Positions 1 to 3,937 of a DNA stretch of 8,503 nt are shown piece after piece. Below the pieces are notes generated by a model. The model saw nothing but the letters and a program-made list of their open reading frames with translations, did no database searches and was not told where the DNA came from. Each line of letters opens with the position of its first letter. The first letter of the stretch is position 1. Source of the DNA: a bacterium (GTDB taxonomy: Bacteria; Patescibacteriota; Saccharimonadia; Saccharimonadales; UBA4665); assembly GCA_029549845.1 (NCBI GenBank), contig JAKPIL010000079.1, positions 1-8,503 on the forward strand, written 5' to 3'. The translations under genes were made by a program, and so were the position numbers.

Positions 1-70
1 CCAGAAACGCGTTTATGCTCACAAGGAGCAGCGCCGAGCGGTCTTGAATAAAATGTTTATCGGTTTTCAT
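1..70 (-). CDS. N-terminal fragment of a probable membrane protein, cut by window edge
   Basis: An ATG at 70-68 opens a reading frame with no stop through the left edge of the window, giving 23 residues. It begins MKTDKHFIQDRSALLLVSIN and continues AFL. A charged start followed by a hydrophobic run beginning near residue 13 fits a signal anchor or first membrane helix. An extended -10 promoter lies just upstream, with TSS predicted about 10 nt before the ATG. No Shine-Dalgarno sequence is seen in this very short leader. The gene follows tRNA-Gly in the same direction. I do not recognise the family and assign no function; only a small part is visible. Confidence 0.55.
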   Translation of the reverse strand, partial: MKTDKHFIQDRSALLLVSINAFL

Positions 71-85
71 AAGAGTGTGTGGTTT

Positions 86-94
86 ATTGTATCA
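86..94 (-). promoter_or_regulatory. extended -10 promoter for the left-edge gene
   Basis: On the minus strand the sequence reads TGA-TACAAT (94-86), an extended -10 element (TGn plus TACAAT). The position of a -35 box falls inside the tRNA-Gly 3' end and does not match, so this would be an extended -10 promoter without a -35. Transcription should start near 80, leaving roughly 10 nt before the ATG at 70. Confidence 0.45.
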
Positions 95-108
95 GAAATT
101 CGACTGTC

Positions 109-183
109 TGGTGCGGGTGGCGGGAGTCGAACCCGCGTCTCAGCCTTGGGAAGGCTACATAATGGCCGTTATACGACACCCGC
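109..183 (-). tRNA. tRNA-Gly (anticodon CCC)
   Basis: The minus strand folds as a complete cloverleaf. The acceptor GCGGGTG (183-177) pairs fully with CACCCGC (119-113), the discriminator is A (112), and CCA is genomically encoded (111-109). The anticodon loop TTCCCAA gives anticodon CCC, reading GGG. The T-arm is GCGGG-TTCGACT-CCCGC. The D-arm is weak (GTAT with TTAT, one T·T mismatch), and the anticodon stem has one T·G wobble pair (TAGCC/GGCTG). It lies 159 nt downstream of tRNA-Thr, and I see no convincing promoter of its own. Because a terminator-like hairpin follows tRNA-Thr, its transcription start is unclear. Confidence 0.96.
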
Positions 184-244
184 GCTTCTTGCCTTCAGGC
201 AAAGAACAATTCGCAGTTTTCATTTTTCAATTATCGATGGCTCA

Positions 245-261
245 CAAAAGTGACACTTTTG
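245..261. repeat. 17-bp odd palindrome between two tRNA genes
   Basis: CAAAAGTG-A-CACTTTTG is a perfect inverted repeat with a one-base centre. The flanks continue the symmetry imperfectly (CTCA on one side, GAGG on the other). A second small inverted repeat, TTCGG/CCGAA, lies at 270-284. The single-base centre fits a DNA-binding operator better than an RNA hairpin, but no target gene or promoter is evident. The function is unknown. Confidence 0.35.
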
Positions 262-322
262 AGGCAATATTCGGTAAAGCCGAAATGAACACATGAAAAT
301 TGTAAACGGAGAACTGAAAACT

Positions 323-341
323 GCTTTGCTTTCAGCAAAGC
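323..341 (-). terminator. terminator-like hairpin after tRNA-Thr
   Basis: Two nucleotides after the CCA of tRNA-Thr the minus strand forms GCTTTGC-TGAAA-GCAAAGC (7-bp stem, 5-nt loop), followed by a modest T-rich run (AGTTTTCAGTTCT). It fits a weak intrinsic terminator or a 3' processing and stability hairpin for the tRNA precursor. Confidence 0.55.
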
Positions 342-342
342 C

Positions 343-418
343 TGGAGCCACCTGCCGGGATCGAACCGGCGACCTTCTCGTTACGAATGAGATGCTCTAC
401 CGACTGAGCTAAGGTGGC
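343..418 (-). tRNA. tRNA-Thr (anticodon CGT)
   Basis: This is a full 76-nt cloverleaf with encoded CCA (345-343) and discriminator T (346). The acceptor GCCACCT (418-412) pairs with AGGTGGC (353-347). The D-arm is GCTC/GAGC, the anticodon loop TTCGTAA gives CGT (reads ACG), and the T-arm is GCCGG-TTCGATC-CCGGC. The base pair closing the anticodon loop (31-39) is an A·C mismatch, a small departure from usual tRNA-Thr. It has its own promoter 10 nt upstream and a hairpin just downstream, so it looks like a single-gene transcript isolated from mscL by the palindrome at 462-498. Confidence 0.97.
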
Positions 419-428
419 GACGGTGTAA

Positions 429-458
429 AGTATAACGGAGTTAGTACATACAGTACAA
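429..458 (-). promoter_or_regulatory. promoter of tRNA-Thr
   Basis: The minus strand reads TTGTAC (458-453), an 18-nt spacer, then TATACT (434-429). This is a good housekeeping-sigma promoter. The predicted start near 422 leaves only about 4 nt of 5' leader before the tRNA. It lies in the 43-nt gap between the mscL terminator and the tRNA. Confidence 0.75.
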
Positions 459-461
459 GCC

Positions 462-498
462 ATTCTAAAAGAGCCCTCCGGGAGGGCTCTTTTAGAAT
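462..498. terminator. 18-bp palindromic terminator downstream of mscL
   Basis: The arms at 462-479 and 481-498 are perfectly complementary around one central base (G480). GC-rich inner arms (GAGCCCTCC) are flanked on both sides by A/T runs (TCTAAAA, TTTTAGA), so it can act as an intrinsic terminator in either direction. It lies 10 nt past the mscL stop and shields the tRNA-Thr promoter from mscL readthrough. Confidence 0.9.
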
Positions 499-508
499 AT
501 GAGGACTA

Positions 509-844
509 TTAGTCCTTCTTTTTATCGAGACGATCAAGCTTTGCGATGTGTACAAGCTGATACACCACAAAAGCCGTTGCAAGCAGTGTGATGATAGCTC
601 CCAGGATAGCGCCCCAGCCAAACACCAAGTCCTCCCCACCGCGGCTCAACCCAGTATTCCAGGTAAGCTCAGCTAGGTCTGCACCGCCCAGAACGAATCC
701 TACAGGTGGGTTAATGAACTGGTCAACAATCTCTTTCACCGCAGCACCAGCAGCGGTACCGATGGCCAAACCTACGGCCAGACCTACTACGCCCTGCTCG
801 CGGACAAAGTCCACAAAACCTTTTGCATGCTTTGATGTTGCCAT
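509..844 (-). CDS. mscL: large-conductance mechanosensitive channel MscL
   Basis: The product is 111 residues, starting MATSKHAKGF. MscL forms a homopentameric inner-membrane pore that opens under membrane tension to release solutes during osmotic downshock. The N-terminal amphipathic segment (GFVDFVREQG) is followed by a Gly/Ala-rich first helix (residues about 18-45, VGLAVGLAIG). The family PP-G turn is present (INPPVGFVLGG). A short extracellular loop leads to the second helix (about 75-98) and a charged C-terminus ending DKKKD. It is shorter than E. coli MscL (136 residues) because loop and C-terminal bundle are reduced. I chose the ATG at 844 because AAGGAG (860-855) lies 10 nt upstream. 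A longer frame to 910 would overlap the promoter. The gene is monocistronic, with its own promoter and terminator. Confidence 0.95.
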   Translation of the reverse strand: MATSKHAKGFVDFVREQGVVGLAVGLAIGTAAGAAVKEIVDQFINPPVGFVLGGADLAELTWNTGLSRGGEDLVFGWGAILGAIITLLATAFVVYQLVHIAKLDRLDKKKD

Positions 845-881
845 AATGTAATGTCTCCTTATTACCTCTGTTGTAAGCCGA

Positions 882-910
882 AGTATACGACACCACTTTT
901 TAAAGCGCAA
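882..910 (-). promoter_or_regulatory. mscL promoter
   Basis: The minus strand reads TTGCGC (910-905), a 17-nt spacer and TATACT (887-882). The start is predicted near 875, giving a 5' leader of about 31 nt that contains the AAGGAG ribosome-binding site. Confidence 0.75.
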
Positions 911-1034
911 GAAGAAAATATGCGGGGATTCGATGGGGCATTTTTAGGGTGACCGAGCAGATGGCGCCACTGTCGCATGCTCCGCGCATATTCCTTGTTA
1001 TCGAACTGACAATGCGCTCACGGCTTTTGCTCAT

Positions 1035-1124
1035 CGCCCGACCGGATAGCGGCTGTGCCTTTTCCGCTGCGGCATGCTCGGAGCAAGCTCCTGCGCGTGT
1101 CCTCGCTCCACCGAACCGGCGATC
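1035..1124 (-). repeat. split tRNA-Asp T-arm repeat, copy 1
   Basis: On the + strand, 1035-1047 (CGCCCGACCGGAT) matches the antisense of the tRNA-Asp acceptor/T-arm 3' side (2439-2451). 1112-1124 (CGAACCGGCGATC) matches its T-arm 5' side (2453-2465). In the tRNA these blocks are separated by one base; here by 64 bases. The insert is GC-rich with hairpins AGCGG/CCGCT (1048-1068) and GGAGC-AA-GCTCC (1080-1091). A 19-base stretch (1079-1097) matches copy 2 at 17 of 19 positions. The 5' half of the tRNA is absent. Beyond the right block, an imperfect inverted copy (ATCACCGGGT) follows a GCAGTG/CACTGC hairpin. Confidence 0.7.
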
Positions 1125-1170
1125 ACGCAGTGCCCTGCACTGCTATCACCGGGTCAAACCGACAGTCAGA

Positions 1171-1210
1171 CCACTAAAAAGCCTCACCTTCGGTGAGACC
1201 TTTTTAGTGG
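1171..1210. terminator. bidirectional terminator downstream of the transglutaminase-like gene
   Basis: CCACTAAAAA (1171-1180) pairs with TTTTTAGTGG (1201-1210). Inner arms CTCACC/GGTGAG close a TTC loop, with a small internal mismatch between inner and outer stems. T runs occur on both sides. It lies 46 nt past the stop at 1257. Like the other two strong terminators in this region it abuts a GGCGCGCC sequence, here at 1209-1216. Confidence 0.85.
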
Positions 1211-1256
1211 CGCGCCGTAGTGGAAGCTATGTGGAACTATTTTGCAGGAATGGATA

Positions 1257-2030
1257 CTACAACGCTTCGTGAGCAGACCTTACGCCAAAGCCACCAGCTT
1301 CTAGGCCATAGTGTGCGGTGAAGTCAGTACCTAAACGCTGACCTTCAATATCCATACCCGCTTCTAACGCGTCAAAACCTACGGGTGTTTTAGGAATCAT
1401 CAAAACTGGATATTCGTTGTCGCTTTGGGCTAGTACGCTATCAAACACGGCATTTAGGCCATCTACCCATACAAAAGCGTGTGCCTCTCGCCACTGGTCG
1501 TCCTGTCCAGTTACTGCGGCACCGATTACAACGTGGGCTGGCTCACCAATCTTTTGGGCTATAAGGGCTGATAAAATGGCATATTCGGAACACATAGCAA
1601 AGTCCTTTGTCTCTGATAGCTTAACCCTGTCGTTCTGCTCAATGAAACGCCTGTTGCGTTCACCAGCATTAATATTAGGTGTGCCAAGCGTGTTAAATAC
1701 TTTTCTTTGTATCTGATACCACTTGAAAACAGTAAAGGGGTCGGTTTCAACTCCTCGTTCTTGCAAACCCTTTGTAAAGCTTTCGCCCTGAGCTTCCCAG
1801 CCTTTTTGCAGACTTTCTAACGAAACCTTATCTAGGCCCAGATTTTCTTCGTCAATCTCAACAAAAATATTGCCAAAAGCGGCAATATTAACAGCTTGTC
1901 CATCTTTAAGCTCATCATAGACCTTTCCGTTTTGGATAAGCCTATATGGTGCTTCCTGGAGCGTAGTTGTATTACCAGCAAGTAAGCTGGGGTCTGTGGC
2001 GGATTGGTCGTGAGGTAAGTTTTCAGACAT
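1257..2030 (-). CDS. transglutaminase-like (papain-fold) cytosolic protein
   Basis: The product is 257 residues. The C-terminal half carries a transglutaminase-core-type triad: Cys147 in AMCSEYA, His184 in EAHAFVWV and Asp197 in VFDSV, in order and typical spacing. Members of this fold are Cys proteases, deamidases or acyl-transferases; the substrate here cannot be predicted. Residues 1-100 show no recognisable domain. There is no signal peptide or membrane helix, so it is probably cytosolic unless exported by an unseen route. The ATG at 2030 follows a near-consensus promoter and an A-rich 18-nt leader with no Shine-Dalgarno match. The gene stands alone, bracketed by terminator 1171-1210 downstream and split tRNA-Asp repeats on both sides, which suggests an accessory cassette. 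The fold call is fairly secure; the biochemical role is unknown. Confidence 0.75.
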   Translation of the reverse strand: MSENLPHDQSATDPSLLAGNTTTLQEAPYRLIQNGKVYDELKDGQAVNIAAFGNIFVEIDEENLGLDKVSLESLQKGWEAQGESFTKGLQERGVETDPFTVFKWYQIQRKVFNTLGTPNINAGERNRRFIEQNDRVKLSETKDFAMCSEYAILSALIAQKIGEPAHVVIGAAVTGQDDQWREAHAFVWVDGLNAVFDSVLAQSDNEYPVLMIPKTPVGFDALEAGMDIEGQRLGTDFTAHYGLEAGGFGVRSAHEAL

Positions 2031-2054
2031 TTTTGTTTTGACTTAACAGATTAA

Positions 2055-2083
2055 ATGTTAGCATGTTTTGTTAGAGTTGTCAA
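2055..2083 (-). promoter_or_regulatory. strong promoter of the transglutaminase-like gene
   Basis: The minus strand reads TTGACA (2083-2078), a 17-nt spacer ending in TGC, then TAACAT (2060-2055). It combines a perfect -35 with an extended -10 and is the best-matching promoter in the window. Transcription should start near 2048, leaving an A/T-rich leader of about 18 nt that lacks a ribosome-binding motif. Confidence 0.8.
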
Positions 2084-2131
2084 ATTATAACGCCCGAATT
2101 CTCATTCAAAACGCACGGGTAACCAGGGTGC

Positions 2132-2214
2132 TGGCGCGCCCGACCGGATGCAGCACGGTTTTCGCTTTTCGGAGCACGCTCCTGCACGCTCAAACCTGTA
2201 CGAACCGGCGATCT
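2132..2214 (-). repeat. split tRNA-Asp T-arm repeat, copy 2
   Basis: 2132-2149 is identical over 18 bases to the tRNA-Asp 3' end (2434-2451), including acceptor 3' strand, discriminator and CCA. 2201-2214 (CGAACCGGCGATCT) is identical to 2453-2466. A 51-base insert (2150-2200) separates them, with a GGAGC-AC-GCTCC hairpin (2171-2182) and a 19-base stretch (2170-2188) shared with copy 1. The anticodon and D-arms of the tRNA are absent. It is the upstream neighbour of the transglutaminase-like gene's promoter. Confidence 0.75.
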
Positions 2215-2244
2215 ACACTCACTTCGTTCGCTGATCGCCGGTTC
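2202..2244. repeat. 12-bp inverted repeat of the T-arm sequence
   Basis: GAACCGGCGATC (2202-2213) is exactly inverted at 2233-2244 (GATCGCCGGTTC), with a 19-nt loop. The T-arm block of copy 2 is therefore followed by an inverted copy of itself, giving a strong hairpin. Copy 1 has a similar but imperfect inverted partner. Confidence 0.7.
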
Positions 2245-2261
2245 AAATCAGCGGGAACATG

Positions 2262-2302
2262 CCAAACTAAAACCCTCAGACAAGCTGAGGGTTTTAGTTT
2301 GG
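2262..2302. terminator. perfect 18-bp bidirectional terminator
   Basis: The arms 2262-2279 and 2285-2302 are perfectly complementary around a 5-nt loop (ACAAG). GC-rich inner arms (CCCTCAG/CTGAGGG) are flanked by AAAA/TTTT runs on both sides. On the minus strand the stem begins with the CCA of a tRNA-Asp-like 3' end (copy 3). The same arrangement is found at the genuine tRNA-Asp. Confidence 0.88.
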
Positions 2303-2360
2303 CGCGCCCGACCGGATAGCGCCCACCGCTGGTGGGCTTTTTCGCTTCGCTACACCGAAC
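2300..2360 (-). repeat. split tRNA-Asp T-arm repeat, copy 3
   Basis: 2300-2317 is identical over 18 bases to the tRNA-Asp 3' end (2434-2451). A 38-base insert follows, then only CGAAC (2356-2360) remains of the other T-arm side. After that the sequence forms a bulged hairpin AACT-C-GCCC/GGGC-AGTT (from 2358) instead of GGCGATC. This is the shortest and most eroded copy. Its insert contains a terminator-like hairpin. Confidence 0.6.
2321..2342 (+). terminator. intrinsic-terminator-like hairpin inside repeat copy 3
   Basis: GCCCACC-GCT-GGTGGGC (2321-2337) is followed directly by TTTTT (2338-2342). This is a classic intrinsic terminator for + strand transcription, although no + strand gene lies upstream. 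It forms most of the insert of copy 3. Confidence 0.55.
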
Positions 2361-2396
2361 TCGCCCTGCGGGCAGTTGCAAATCCTTGTGAGCAGT

Positions 2397-2436
2397 CCAA
2401 ACAAAAAACGCCACTGATGTGACGTTTTTTGTTTGG
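2397..2436. terminator. tRNA-Asp terminator, overlapping its CCA end
   Basis: CCAAACAAAAAACG (2397-2410) pairs with CGTTTTTTGTTTGG (2423-2436), with CAC/GTG closing further in. On the minus strand the stem begins with the encoded CCA of tRNA-Asp (2436-2434) and ends in a T-rich run, so the tRNA 3' end is part of the terminator stem. Processing would have to unwind or cleave the hairpin base to free the CCA. Confidence 0.85.
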
Positions 2437-2510
2437 CGCGCCCGACCGGATTCGAACCGGCGATCTCCTCCGTGACAGGGAGGCGTGATAGGCCTCTTCA
2501 CTACGGGCGC
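2434..2510 (-). tRNA. tRNA-Asp (anticodon GTC)
   Basis: This is an intact 77-nt cloverleaf. The acceptor GCGCCCG (2510-2504) pairs with CGGGCGC (2444-2438), with discriminator G and encoded CCA. The D-arm is GTGA/TCAC. The anticodon stem CCTCC/GGAGG encloses CTGTCAC, giving anticodon GTC (reads GAC/GAT). The T-arm is GCCGG-TTCGAAT-CCGGT. G as discriminator is the expected aspartyl identity base. It has its own promoter and terminator. Its acceptor and T-arm sequence is the source, or closest relative, of four split repeats nearby. Confidence 0.97.
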
Positions 2511-2519
2511 ATACTCTAC

Positions 2520-2528
2520 ATTTTAGCA
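2520..2528 (-). promoter_or_regulatory. extended -10 promoter of tRNA-Asp
   Basis: The minus strand reads TGC-TAAAAT (2528-2520), an extended -10 element 9 nt before the tRNA 5' end. No good -35 is present; that position falls next to the GGTCGGGCCCGACC palindrome (2544-2557). Confidence 0.6.
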
Positions 2529-2543
2529 GATAAGTTGTTAAAT

Positions 2544-2557
2544 GGTCGGGCCCGACC
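2544..2557. repeat. 14-bp perfect palindrome upstream of tRNA-Asp promoter
   Basis: GGTCGGG-CCCGACC is a perfect palindrome. Its right arm is the acceptor/T-arm edge of split tRNA copy 5, so the symmetry comes from a short inverted copy of that sequence. It lies just upstream of the tRNA-Asp -10 and could influence that promoter, but no function is shown. Confidence 0.5.
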
Positions 2558-2704
2558 GGATATCGCGCGCGCCGTAGCGCGCACTCTTCCCTGCGGTGCT
2601 CGGCAAAAGCAAGCAAGCTTTCTTTTGCGCTGCGCTCCTCGTCCACCGAACCGGCGATCTCCTCCGGATAAAAAAGGTGGGGTAAGCCTCTTCCTACAGT
2701 GCAC
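2550..2704 (-). pseudogene. degenerate tRNA-Asp copy interrupted in the T-loop (copy 5)
   Basis: On the + strand 2550-2561 (GCCCGACCGGAT) matches the 3' side of the tRNA-Asp T-arm. 2647-2666 matches 2453-2472 over 20 bases, including T-arm 5' side, variable region and half of the anticodon stem. Further out, GCCTCTTC..CTAC (2685-2697) resembles the tRNA-Asp D-arm, so this copy derives from a whole tRNA. An 85-base insert (2562-2646) interrupts the T-loop, with hairpins GCGCGC/GCGCGC (2565-2582) and GCAAAAG/CTTTTGC (2603-2628). The anticodon loop is replaced by about ten T-rich bases and the acceptor strands no longer pair. Even with the insert removed it could not form a normal tRNA. Confidence 0.65.
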
Positions 2705-2783
2705 CTTATTTCTGACGGTGCATCCACAATGGCATGGGCGCTACAACGGGGGTAAGTGTACCAAAGCCAAGGTCGAAAAGCAA

Positions 2784-3932
2784 CTAGTTAGGTGCCTTAA
2801 CGGTTATAAACCGCTTGGGTGGATGAGCTTTTTCTATTGGTTGTAGCTGTGTTTCAATATCTTTGAACTGAATCTGTATGTGCGCCGCCTTAAACGTTCC
2901 CTTTTCGGCCGAGAGCAGTTTTACGATCTCAAAGCTTGTCTGAGTCGTAATAACATCTGAGACTTCACCCGGCTTCATAGACGTAAGCGCCCGCACAACC
3001 ACAGGGGGCACTTCTTGGCTACTGAACGTTATGGCCCCATCATTGTATTGCCCACCATTTGCTTTGGTAGACGCATCGGTAGAAGCCTGGCCAGCCAGAG
3101 TGGCAAAATCAGCCCCGGCGAGTAGTTGCGCGTGGATATTTTGTGCTTGCGCCTGCGCGGTCGTATCGAGCTTGGCGGCAACCTTTTGTGCTAGCAGCTG
3201 TTGTTTGAGTTGCCGGCGCAAATCCTGTATGGACCAGCCAAAGAATTTCTTGGTAACACTCGCAAGCTCTGTGTTGTCGTTGCCAAGCTGGTTTTGAGTA
3301 CGTAGTATAGCCAGAGCGTCCTCAACATCTCTTGACGACACTGAAACGTGGTGCTTGGCGGCCAGTTTTTTCACATAGGCAGCGTCTATCACCTGCTGGA
3401 GCGCTTTTGGTCGGTATGTCGAAAGCTGGTATTCGCCTGACTCGGAGTTAAAATCAACCTGTTGCTGGGTTTCGTAGTAGTGCATGTAACGTCTCATTTC
3501 AAAGAGGTAGCTTTCGTAGGACACCCAGCGGCCGTCCGCCTTTGCAATGGGGAATGGAATTATTTGCGTAACACGGTACATGAAAAGTGACGTTGAGTGG
3601 TACCGGTACAAGCTCAGCCCCGCATATACAAAAAACGTTATAAGCCCAAGCGCCAGCAGCGATGCCGACACGATTACAATGCGATGCTTTGAATGCTCAA
3701 GTGGATATTTGTATTTGCGCGCACCCTTCAGGACCTTTTCGCGGTGCTCAGCTACTGTTTCATTGGTAATACGCGGCACATTACTTAAAGCTTCCTCTGT
3801 TTGCTGCTGCAACGATGGCTTCCGAAAGCGCTGCGCCACCTGAGGCACGGCTGTGCGTATCTTTCGTATGCCTGCAGCGCCTGTTCGTTTGGCAGACTTG
3901 TCGCGCTTCACTTCTTGTTCACTTTTCCCCAC
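2784..3932 (-). CDS. membrane-anchored SurA/PrsA-like protein with parvulin-type PPIase domain
   Basis: The product is 382 residues. A long basic, hydrophilic N-terminus (1-82) precedes one membrane helix (about 84-108), placing the rest outside the membrane. Residues about 125-255 resemble a SurA-type chaperone domain (helical; SYLFEMRRY, ALQQVIDAAYV, FGWSIQDLRRQL). Residues about 258-342 form a parvulin-like region with family signatures AGADFATLAGQAS, STKANGGQY and MKPGEVSDVI. The usual opening ARHIL is not seen, so catalytic activity is doubtful; HIQIQF at 351-356 resembles a repeat of that strand. The expected role is folding of exported proteins. The start is GTG at 3932, since AGGA lies 9 nt upstream inside the end of the PH-domain gene. 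That gene is 5 nt upstream, so the two are translationally coupled. No clear terminator follows. Confidence 0.8.
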   Translation of the reverse strand: MGKSEQEVKRDKSAKRTGAAGIRKIRTAVPQVAQRFRKPSLQQQTEEALSNVPRITNETVAEHREKVLKGARKYKYPLEHSKHRIVIVSASLLALGLITFFVYAGLSLYRYHSTSLFMYRVTQIIPFPIAKADGRWVSYESYLFEMRRYMHYYETQQQVDFNSESGEYQLSTYRPKALQQVIDAAYVKKLAAKHHVSVSSRDVEDALAILRTQNQLGNDNTELASVTKKFFGWSIQDLRRQLKQQLLAQKVAAKLDTTAQAQAQNIHAQLLAGADFATLAGQASTDASTKANGGQYNDGAITFSSQEVPPVVVRALTSMKPGEVSDVITTQTSFEIVKLLSAEKGTFKAAHIQIQFKDIETQLQPIEKAHPPKRFITVKAPN

Positions 3933-3937
3933 AGGTA

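Larger units (their letters stand above)
911..1256. other. gene-free spacer between mscL and the transglutaminase-like gene
   Basis: No convincing protein or RNA gene is visible. The open frames here (for example 949-1272 on +) have low-complexity Arg/Pro/Ala-rich translations, lack a ribosome-binding site and overlap repeat and terminator structure. The stretch holds split tRNA-Asp-like repeat copy 1 (1035-1124), a hairpin GCAGTG/CACTGC just past it, and the terminator at 1171-1210. I see nothing supportable in 911-1030. Confidence 0.6.

Noticed and set aside
845..910. N-terminal extension of MscL to an ATG at 910
   Set aside because: The extension overlaps the -35/-10 promoter and lacks MscL similarity; the ATG at 844 has AAGGAG 10 nt upstream.
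949..1272. 107-codon + strand open frame
   Set aside because: No ribosome-binding site, biased Arg/Pro/Ala-rich translation, and it runs through the split tRNA repeat and a terminator hairpin.
2190..2501. 103-codon minus-strand open frame through the tRNA-Asp region
   Set aside because: It reads through the tRNA, two terminators and the repeats. Its GDRRFESGRA-type peptide is the usual spurious translation of a tRNA T-arm.
1035..2704. Integron-like array with attC sites, or a CRISPR array
   Set aside because: The repeats are recognisable tRNA-Asp T-arm sequence, lack attC core motifs and regular short spacers, and no integron integrase or cas gene is in the window. The Xer gene 3.5 kb away looks like a housekeeping recombinase.
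2550..2704. Functional tRNA with an intron in the T-loop
   Set aside because: After removing the insert the acceptor strands do not pair and the anticodon loop is not seven bases; T-loop introns of this kind are known from archaea, not bacteria.
2433..2846. 137-codon + strand open frame
   Set aside because: Antisense to tRNA-Asp and the pseudo-tRNA and overlaps the end of the SurA-like gene; no family resemblance.
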